From Zoroaster sp. YZ-2022 (Eukaryota > Echinodermata > Asteroidea > Forcipulatida > Zoroasteridae): DNA of 64,000 bases. Of this stretch, positions 57,390 to 64,000 are shown piece after piece. The notes under the pieces are model-generated. The model made no database searches, was not told the DNA's origin, and was given only the letters and a program-made list of their open reading frames with translations. The position numbers and the translations under genes were made by a program. The stretch covers positions 42,847,694 through 42,911,693 of the forward strand of contig CM055821.1 of assembly GCA_029582265.1 (NCBI GenBank), given 5' to 3'. How positions within the stretch are numbered: the stretch's first letter is position 1; the number at the start of each line of letters is the position of its first letter.

Positions 57390-58134
57390 CAATCTCATTA
57401 AATAATACGATCGATAATCGAAACGGTAAACTCAACATCTCTTTAAAAACCGTTCTCTTTTACGTCGGATAGGCCTACTATAACGTGCGTAAAAGAGAAA
57501 AAATATGGCTATGGAAAAGCTCCGTCAATGATCGCAATGAACAAAGTGCGGATGAAGAAATCATCTTTATCGAATCTGGACTTTATAACATCGATGAAAT
57601 TATTAACATTATCTTTAAAAAGGCACCTTGGATAACATTTGTTATCGATGAACATATCGGCAAAGCTATTTTAAATATTACGCAACAAGATATAGAATCA
57701 AATTTTCATCTGGATTAGCTAATTTACTCGGGTTTCCAGATGGTTATTTAGGTGGAGGAGAGCACGAAACAAAAAGATTTGATTTTCTTCCTTTTGAAAT
57801 AATATACATTCATTGCGATCAAATTTCTACGACCGAAAATTTTTATGACGGAAAACCATGTACTATTTTAAACGTTTTTCCATTACAAGATAAATCCTTG
57901 GGAGAAAGTATTTGGATGGAATATTCTAATCCATTAAAAAAACGATTACAAACCGGTACTTTTAACGCATTGAGTTTTCAAATTAAAGATTCATCAGGTA
58001 GAGACATAAATAATCGCGGTATGCCCATTTTTTTATCCATTGAAATTAGCTTTAAAAAAAAATATTTTATATATTTATATTATAAAAAATATGGCGAGTA
58101 TTTACGGCCCTACTCGCAAACAAACATCTTCTAA
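57390..58134 (+). pseudogene. Putative minor capsid/penton-like Polinton protein, frameshifted
   Basis: Pieces in order are NGKLNISLKTVLFYVG (57411-57467, ended by TAG), EIIFIESGLYNIDEIINIIF (57485-57718), LLGFPDGYLGGGEHETKRFD in another frame (57720-57800) and FNALSFQIKDSSGRDINNRG then IEISF (57898-58050). Beta-rich proteins with a GLY-x-ID-EIN motif and an RG-x-PI-x-L-x-IEI ending are the usual second structural protein in animal Polintons. I infer a minor capsid or spike-base role. The open frame overlaps the start of the next gene. Confidence 0.65.
58081..58093 (+). promoter_or_regulatory. TATA-like motif abutting a start codon
   Basis: TATTATAAAAAAT is followed at once by ATGG (58091). 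An equivalent motif, GTATATATTTAAATATGG, precedes the next paralogue at 58609. Confidence 0.5.
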
Positions 58135-58564
58135 AACCAAGTATAGCATAACACCAAACAATGTAAATAGCGTCGAATGCAATGGACGCATTAAACCGAG
58201 TGAACTTGATCAAATGATAACTTTAATAAAATTTAAAACGATTGAACTAGGATGGTGGGATTATACCAAACTTCCGTATTTTATGTTTGTGCAACCGCAA
58301 ACAGATTGCTCACTTTTTGTAAAATTGGTAAAAGTTGATGGTACTCTTACTCCCTATGCAGATACGCGTGATTTTCTATCCAGTATATATTATATTCCTT
58401 CTCCCGGTACAGAGGATAGTAGGTTTTTTTTTCTGATCAATACGATAGATATAGAATACAAAATTTGCTACGAAATGCAAGATAAAAAAGTATTCGTACA
58501 AGGAAAGTTTTTCGGTTCTCTAAATAAAGGAATATGTTACCATATAAAAATAACGAGTAGCTAA
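58091..58564 (+). CDS. Small paralogous Polinton protein (family A), copy 1
   Basis: An intact 157-residue frame from MASIYGPTRKQTSSKTKYSI to NKGICYHIKITSS. The middle has GRIKPSELDQMITLIKFKTI and LGWWDYTKLPYFMFVQPQTD. The end has KKVFVQGKFFGSLNKGICY. The open frame extends further upstream, but homologues all begin MASIxG, so this start is chosen. No known domain; beta-rich by eye. It is one of four relatives in the window, always near a Polinton end. Confidence 0.75.
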   Translation: MASIYGPTRKQTSSKTKYSITPNNVNSVECNGRIKPSELDQMITLIKFKTIELGWWDYTKLPYFMFVQPQTDCSLFVKLVKVDGTLTPYADTRDFLSSIYYIPSPGTEDSRFFFLINTIDIEYKICYEMQDKKVFVQGKFFGSLNKGICYHIKITSS

Positions 58565-58608
58565 AAATTTTTTTTTTTAATATTTAATTAAAGAGTATAT
58601 ATTTAAAT

Positions 58609-59106
58609 ATGGCAAGTATCTACGGACCTACTCGTAAACAGAGATCAACAGCTAAGCGAACTAACATATCCAATTTTTATATTTTTGAAGAAACTAATCA
58701 CATTGAACCGAGTGAACTTTTACGAAATATAAATTTATATTTTAACGAAGAACTAAACTTACGTATAACTTGGACTAGTAATTCAAATATGCTAGATCTT
58801 TTTGTTACAAGATTAGCATTTTATTCAGTATGTTCTAATTTCTAAATCAATTAAAGGTGAAAATAATTTAAATTCTTTCGTAAAAAACGATCGTAATGAT
58901 ATTTTAAGGGGTAATATTGACATCTCTAGTTATGATTTTTTTACTTTTTCAAATGAACCAACGTATATAGAATATGTATTGTACTACGTTTCAGCAAATA
59001 GACAAGATTTAAAAATCTTTGTACAAGCAACGTTGTTTTGCTCTCTAAACGATGGAATCTGTTACGATATAAAAATAAAATCTTTTCCAATTCACCATAG
59101 CACATA
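58609..59106 (+). pseudogene. Small paralogous Polinton protein (family A), copy 2, frameshifted
   Basis: It starts MASIYGPTRKQRSTAKRTNI and has NHIEPSELLRNINLYFNEEL. A frame change near 58840 moves the rest to another frame: FFTFSNEPTYIEYVLYYVSA and LFCSLNDGICYDIKIKSF, ending at TAA 59104-59106. Confidence 0.75.
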
Positions 59107-59154
59107 AAAAAAATGTTTAAAAAAAAATTATAATCTTTTTATATTAATAGAATC

Positions 59155-59706
59155 ATGACCTCCCCTATGGAAAAAGAAAACATTTATCCAACTTTACCAT
59201 CTATACCGCTCTATTCCGATGAAAAAGAACTCGCTAATGTCAATACCTTTCGATTAAATAAAATCGATGATGTCCAAACAATTCTACAAAAAGAAATAAA
59301 CGACCGCGAAAAAACATATAAAAAATATAATAAAATCATCAAAACTTGTTCCATCGTAGAAACAATGGCAGAAATAGGCTGTATGGGAGCAGGAGCAACT
59401 GGAATCGCTAGTATCGCTACCGTTGTTGCAGCGCCTGTAGGATTATTTTTTGAAGGTTTAGCTTTAGGATTAGGAAGTATGGCCATTGCGATTAGATACG
59501 CTAAATTTAAACTCAATAAAAAAGCAAAAAAACACAATGAGATTCGAGTTTTAGCTACTTCTAAACTCAACACCATCGAAAATCACGTTTCAAAAGCGAT
59601 CGAAGATGGTACTATAACTCAAGAAGAATTTCATTTAATCAATGAAGAGCGAGACAAAAATTCTCAAAATAATGAAAGAAAACATTCGAACAAAATTTAC
59701 ACCTAA
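59155..59706 (+). CDS. Hydrophobic Polinton protein (protein B), intact
   Basis: 183 residues. The N-terminal half is charged and coiled-coil-like (RLNKIDDVQTILQKEINDRE, with EKTYKKYNK). The centre is a glycine-rich hydrophobic stretch, GAGATGIASIATVVAAPVG and EGLALGLGSMAIAIRYA (residues about 79-118). The C-terminal helix pair is TSKLNTIENHVSKAIEDGTI then TQEEFHLINEERDK. Proteins with this layout recur in animal Polintons without an assigned job. The amphipathic core suggests membrane insertion, perhaps lysis or penetration, which is inference. Its homologue at 30148-30536 is broken. Confidence 0.75.
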   Translation: MTSPMEKENIYPTLPSIPLYSDEKELANVNTFRLNKIDDVQTILQKEINDREKTYKKYNKIIKTCSIVETMAEIGCMGAGATGIASIATVVAAPVGLFFEGLALGLGSMAIAIRYAKFKLNKKAKKHNEIRVLATSKLNTIENHVSKAIEDGTITQEEFHLINEERDKNSQNNERKHSNKIYT

Positions 59707-59883
59707 AATTTTCAATCCAAAAATGGATGACGCTAACATAGCGCTAGATAAAAAAAAAGACCTTATAGAAAAAAAATTGAATTTAAAGTAAACTTTAATA
59801 TAAATAAATCTTACGATAGCATAGCGCTACAAGCTAATATAAATCAGCGTGAAAGACCTCCGCCGTATTATGCAAAAAACTAA
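59672..59883 (+). pseudogene. Small basic protein ending in PPPY, frameshifted
   Basis: It starts MKENIRTKFTPK inside the end of protein B. A shift in the A-run at 59750-59757 moves the basic part (KKRPYRKKIEFKVNFN) to the next frame, which ends NQRERPPPYYAKN at 59881-59883. The PPPY motif and both ends match the gene at 29802-30026. Confidence 0.7.
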
Positions 59884-59994
59884 ATGTCATTTTTTATATA
59901 CTATATTTTAGCTTAGGCTTAAAATTTTGGGTTGATTAATTCTATAAAATAATCATTATAACGAAAACAATACTTTACAGATTTTTCTTATGCT

Positions 59995-60117
59995 TTATAA
60001 ATTTTCTTTTCCATCAATCATGTTTAGTTGTATTTCTTCTACATATTCCCATTCGCATTTATCGCATAGACCACAGATTTCGTTTAATGCCATTTTTTTA
60101 AATTGCATCTTACACAT
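59995..60117 (-). CDS. Short cysteine-bearing ORF
   Basis: A 40-residue frame starts MCKMQFKKMALNEICGLCDK and ends DGKENL. Two CxxC-like pairs (ICGLCDKC) suggest metal binding. It follows the right zinc-ribbon gene and may be its broken C-terminal part. Confidence 0.4.
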   Translation of the reverse strand: MCKMQFKKMALNEICGLCDKCEWEYVEEIQLNMIDGKENL

Positions 60118-60132
60118 TCTCTATTTTTAAAT

Positions 60133-60427
60133 CTATATAAATTTAACAACTCTTTCATCACTAAATTTTGTTGTTGTTGCTTTAACAAGTTTACTATGTT
60201 CTTTTTTTATTTCATTATTACATTTCGTACATAAATTTTTTAATGTTTTTGTTCCCCTTTTACATTTTAAACACTCAACGGATATTTCTTCCTTCCCGTA
60301 TACGATAGAAATGTAACGGACAAAATACAGTACCACATACACTTAGTCATTTACACTTTTCAGATTTTCCAACTAAAACCCATTCACATGGAGTATTTCT
60401 TTCAGATAAACTATTTATCTCCGCCAT
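60133..60427 (-). pseudogene. Right TIR-proximal zinc-ribbon protein, frameshifted
   Basis: It starts at ATG 60427 with CEWVLVGKSEKCK nearby (60390-60350), then a stop and shift. It continues as EISVECLKCKRGTKTLKNLC, with CTKCNNE, to 60133. It is the counterpart of the left gene at 43255-43667, so the pair forms an inverted gene duplication inside the inverted repeats. Confidence 0.75.
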
Positions 60428-60650
60428 ATTTATTATACACCTAGATAATATTAAATCGTTATTTAAATTTTTTAGTAACAAAAAACATCTATTTTTTTTC
60501 CATAATTTTTACAATTTTTTTTTACAAATGTTTCATCAGCGTTAGCTAGCGCTCATCAACATAGCATAGCGCTAAGCTACTCATCAACTCAACCCCTATA
60601 CCTACTAAATTTCTCATACCAATTTTTAATTAGGGAAATCCCCTAATTGG
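60428..60650 (-). repeat. Polinton right terminal inverted repeat
   Basis: This is the complement of 42984-43227. The outer end is CCAATTAGGGGATTTCCC on the minus strand against CAATTAGGGAATTTCCC at the left. Confidence 0.95.
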
Positions 60651-60681
60651 CGCAGAACCCCCTATTTCATTCTACTCAGGT

Positions 60682-62031
60682 ATGCCTCACAGCTGCTGCG
60701 TACCTCTGTGTACTAAATCAGGCTACAGAACAGTTAATGGAAGAAAAATCAGTTTTCACAAACTACCAGCTCAAAAATCTCTCAGGAGTCAGTGGTTGCA
60801 TGTAATTAAGCGCGACCCGGGTAAACATTTCAAAATATCAGAGCACACAAAAGTATGCTCTCTTCATTTTAAAGAAACTGACTTTGTGAAAGACAAATGT
60901 AGAACAAAAAACACACTGCTACCATATGCTGTGCCCTCGATTTTTGCATGGAGCAAGACACCAGCTTCAAAGGAATCAAAGCGGAGACCTCCTACTAGAC
61001 ACTGTCTTGACTTTGCTTATAGCACAACCATAGAGGAATCAAATGATGAAGAAACTGAAGAGGAAACAACAGACTGTTTTGCAGAAGGAAAATGATGAAT
61101 TGAAAGAACAAATCTTGAAGTTAAATGGTGCGCTTTCTGAAGCAAAAAACAACTTGAACAGTTAGAAAATGTACAAGAAGAACTCAACCAGGACAAAGAA
61201 AAAGCTGAAAGTAGTCTGAACTTTAGACTAAACACATTTAAAGATGAAGATGCATCTTTTTGACTCTTGTTCGCTTGAGGACAGGTTTTTCTGAGTTGCA
61301 TTTAGCTCATCTATTTGGAATTTCATGCAGCACTGTGTCACGTTACATCATCTCATGGGTGAATTTCATGTTTCTTAAGCTTGGGAGCCTGAACATATGG
61401 ATAAATCGAGAAACTGTTGATAAAACAATGCCCCAGAGCTTTCAGAAAAAGTTTCCAAACACCCGTGTCATCATAGACTACTGAAATCAAAACTGAAACC
61501 CCATCTACACTTGTCCTTAATAGTGAAATGTTTTCACAGTATAAAAATGCATGTACAGTGAAAGGACTTGTCCGAATATCCCCATCAGGAGCAGTGACTT
61601 TTACAAGTAAACTTTACACAGGCTCCATATCAGACCGAAAAATTACAGAAGAAAATAGTCTTTTGAAAATGGAATTTAATGACAATGATGTTGTTATGGC
61701 CGACAAGGGATTTCTTATCGATGATCTCTTATCTGAAAAAGTCAATGCAAAAAATGTGAGACTGAACATTCCTCCATTTTTGGAAAAAAGGGGTCAATTT
61801 TTTGAAGAGGAAGTTTTGGCAACTCAAGAGATTGCTGCAGAAAGAATCCATGTGGAACGTGCCATCAACAAAATAAAAAACTTTCATATTTTTGATAGAC
61901 CAATTCCTATAAACATGGCCGGCTCCATCAATCAAATTTGGTCTGTGTGTGCTGTACTTAAAAACTTTCAAAAACCCCTCCTCTCTGACCACCCAGTGTT
62001 TATAATAGACAATGTAAATCAAGTGTTGTAA
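60682..62031 (+). pseudogene. THAP-domain DDE transposase, frameshifted
   Basis: It starts MPHSCCVPLCTKSGYRTVNG. A complete THAP zinc finger follows (C-x4-C, FHKLP, W, VCSLHF with the C-x2-H, and LLPYAVPSIF). A coiled coil occupies about 61045-61165 in another frame (QKENDELKEQILKLNGALSE). Helix-turn-helix: ELHLAHLFGISCSTVSRYII. Catalytic DDE_Tnp_4-like domain: first D at VIID (about 61477) with the TE of the D-x-TE box one frame over, second D at VVMADKGFLIDD, and E at RIHVERAINKIKNFHIFDRP. Frames change near 61090, 61165-61260 and 61483. The last exon frame 61528-62031 is long and clean. Confidence 0.9.
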
Positions 62032-62996
62032 AACATGTCATCTACGTGAAGAGATTTGTTCAGACACAATATTGATTTGAGATACAATCCTTCCAGTAAT
62101 TACATTTTTGTACAACACTATCCCCATGTGTTTCCACTACAACCCCTCGATAATCCCCCAATATTGCAGTAGTTCAGTTATTTTATAATTATGTAATTCT
62201 TTCATCAGGAACAATGAACAATTATGCTAAATGTTGCCCATAACTGACATATAAGTACTGTATACACACTGTTTTCCAAGGTCTGGGGGAAAAGAGAGTA
62301 GAGGGGTTTTAACACATAAACACATGTTGTCAAAGTGATTTTCTGTTTTGATAAAGGAACCAAATTTCCAGGTTGAAGTATTTTAAGAATCCTAGAATAA
62401 TTCAATCGTCTTTATCAATGATTCCGTAGTCATGCTACTGTCCCTGTAATGTCACGCTACATGTAAATAAACTGAAATTGAAGAATGTATGGTGTTTGTA
62501 ATACATACTCATTTTTATTACACTTTGTTACTGGCAAAATAAATACTATGACAAATAAATTAGTATTCACAATAAAGTATATTCAAATAATAAATAAATT
62601 ACTGTAAAATTTTAATTGCACAGAAACCTATACATTGCAAAAATGGAATAAGCCATTTGCGAGTTAGATTTGAATGATGTCTGGTACATTGCCTTTGTTG
62701 GTCACAATTGATTGCTCATCGATCAATTTGAATTTCTCAGACTAAATCCAGTGTTGCTATGTCACATGGTTCTGGCAAGCTTTTGCATAGTAACACGTAC
62801 ATAAGAGACGGGGGATATCCATACAGTTTCCAATGTAGTGTATGACAATGAAGTGAGGATTTTATGTTTGTATTCTCCCAAGTTTACTATTCCTCATTGT
62901 TTAACCCAAGGACAGCTGGAACAAAATATTGAAAGTAAAACTCATGCAAATGTTTGACAGTTTGCATCCAGAAATGATGATCGTATTTGATGCGTT
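62032..62996. other. Spacer between the convergent transposon genes
   Basis: No gene. AT-rich, with AATAAA-like signals for the transposase transcript near 62466 and 62539 on the plus strand. Confidence 0.5.
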
Positions 62997-63910
62997 CTAT
63001 TGACATTCCCCTTTCTGTGCAACAACAAAATCACACCACTTGGCCCCAGTCAAAGCCATTTGTCCTTGTACTTGTTCATAGTACCCACGTTCATGCATAT
63101 GATTTAGCTGTGGGAAACCATCCACATTTGAAAGGTAGAAGGTTGGGGAATTACATGTTTCTAATGGGGTTACATATCTGTACTTGGGATGGGCAGGGGC
63201 CTTCATTTCTACTATTCCAAAGGGTGACTTCTCACATGGGTCCACAACTTTTTTGTTGGGTGTTGCAGCAAGCCATACATTATCCACGTTAACCACCAAG
63301 CCTGAATCCATCACCTGCACTGGATGACCTATGGAATGCATATATGTTGTATATCTATCAGCAATAATTGGTTCCATCCTAAGACCATGGTTAAACATAT
63401 TTTGCACATATTGAGATGGTTGTTTTGGATCAAGTTTGTCCCTGACAATATTCTCTTTACTTTTAGTCCCCCTTTTGCCCATTGCTTGCTTAACTTTACC
63501 AAATGTGGATGCAGTCAATCTGTGTTTGCGTGCAGACTTCCACAGGTCACTCTCTGACTGTTTTTGTGTAGCCTGTTCTAGTGCAGTTGCCTCCATAGAT
63601 GTCAAAACAAGGCTGTGTAGGAAGTCGAGATACTCGTTGCTATCACCTGGAAGCTTGATGGAGAATATTGAGGGACTTTATGCAAAGGAAACTGGGGGTA
63701 TTCAAAAGTTTGAGATGGACAACCATGAGACGGAGGAATGTTGCTGATCGTGGGAAACCTGATAGGATTTTCGACGTTATACTGGTATGACAGAAGTGAA
63801 CCCTTCTTTACAGGTCCAAATATTGTTCTGGTGTATATGGTAGACTCTTGAGAAGGCTTTAACATATATGCTGCTGGAATACTTGGGTTGATCCTTTGTA
63901 AGTTTTGCAC
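62997..63910 (-). pseudogene. YqaJ-type exonuclease/recombinase, partial and frameshifted
   Basis: The main frame 63605-62997 has SDLWKSARKHRLTASTFGKV, FNHGLRMEPIIADRYTTYMH, AATPNKKVVDPCEKSPFGI then VEMKAP, and YYEQVQGQMALTG: the ordered motifs of the YqaJ/lambda-exonuclease fold. The family's SPDG position reads TPNK here, so the usual metal-binding aspartate appears to be asparagine. The preceding part (63910-63660, SYQYNVENPIRFPTISNIPP) is in another frame; the shift is near 63650. The N-terminus lies outside the window. Confidence 0.88.
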
Positions 63911-64000
63911 TGATTGATTAATTGGGGATCATGAAGTAGTGGTACCCTTGCTGCTTTGTAGAGTGTTGAATGAATGCCACTGGTTTCTCGTGTAGACACT

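Larger units (their letters stand above)
42984..60650. mobile_element. Maverick/Polinton element bounded by terminal inverted repeats
   Basis: Left (42984-43227) and right (60428-60650) ends are inverted repeats with only small differences, opening with CAATTAGGG. Span is 17.7 kb, in the usual 15-20 kb range. It carries the Polinton hallmark set: protein-primed-type PolB (N-terminal half), retroviral-type integrase, FtsK/HerA ATPase and double-jelly-roll major capsid protein, plus conserved accessory genes. I could not find the adenain-like protease. Many frameshifts, a lost polymerase core and four nested insertions show that it is inactive. A 6-bp target duplication is not visible; AATT borders both AGGG/CCCT termini. 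Confidence 0.95.
60651..63998. mobile_element. ISL2EU-type DNA transposon (right part), runs off the window
   Basis: Two convergent genes, a THAP-DDE transposase (plus strand) and a YqaJ-type exonuclease (minus strand), are the gene pair known from ISL2EU transposons. The left end is cut off by the Polinton and the right end lies beyond the window, so no termini or target duplication were seen. Confidence 0.8.

Noticed and set aside
42978..60656. 6-bp target duplication expected for a Polinton
   Set aside because: TCAATT on the left and AATTGG on the right do not match as a 6-bp repeat; only palindromic AATT is shared, which cannot be told from terminus sequence.

Overview
The window reads as nuclear DNA of a marine invertebrate animal. 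It is AT-rich, has one clear spliced host gene, and is otherwise made of nested transposable elements: tRNA-derived SINEs, L2/CR1- and Rex1-like LINEs, hAT-, THAP- and YqaJ-type DNA transposons, a Helentron-like satellite element, many MITEs and two Maverick/Polinton elements. The exact phylum cannot be fixed from sequence alone; a deuterostome or lophotrochozoan is likely.

Region 1 (1-24 kb, host gene). Nine minus-strand exons between 19399 and 7744 join in consistent splice phase. They encode all but the N-terminus of a D-glutamate cyclase (DGLUCY) orthologue, about 582 residues. Its introns carry a long (CAA)n tract, a LINE 3' end, MITEs, a TIR element with a shorter second copy, and a SINE. 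That SINE contains a duplicated piece of one DGLUCY exon flanked by 20-bp direct repeats. The flanks hold a hAT-like MITE (1311-1540), fold-back elements, a Rex1-like LINE fragment and a roughly 120-bp minisatellite.

Region 2 (24-32 kb). A 5'-truncated L2/CR1-like LINE (minus strand) sits inside an array of 30-bp tandem repeats. After low-complexity DNA comes a 2.1-kb end fragment of a Polinton (about 29.46-31.58 kb), followed by a SINE.

Region 3 (32-42 kb). A hAT transposase gene (minus strand) is split in two by a 4433-bp element with matching termini and a perfect 8-bp target duplication. The inserted element carries a three-exon gene for a P2X7-receptor C-terminal (ballast) domain protein and a THAP-domain fragment. 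A shorter relative lies at about 39.47-40.31 kb.

Region 4 (42.98-60.65 kb). A full-span but decayed Polinton is bounded by terminal inverted repeats of about 225-240 bp. Its genes include a B-family DNA polymerase (catalytic half missing), DDE integrase, FtsK/HerA-type packaging ATPase (intact), double-jelly-roll major capsid protein, several membrane or coiled-coil virion-type proteins, a tandem family of small paralogues, a hydrophobic protein, a PPPY-ended protein, and zinc-ribbon genes just inside each terminus. Four later insertions sit in it: a TTAA-flanked MITE, a 102-bp MITE in the polymerase, a SINE in the integrase, and a 2.3-kb Helentron-like satellite element in a coiled-coil gene. 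I saw no cysteine protease.

Region 5 (60.65-64 kb). A THAP-DDE transposase gene faces a YqaJ-exonuclease gene, the layout of ISL2EU-type transposons. The Polinton ends 38 bp before the transposase start codon, so it probably inserted into the 5' part of that transposon.
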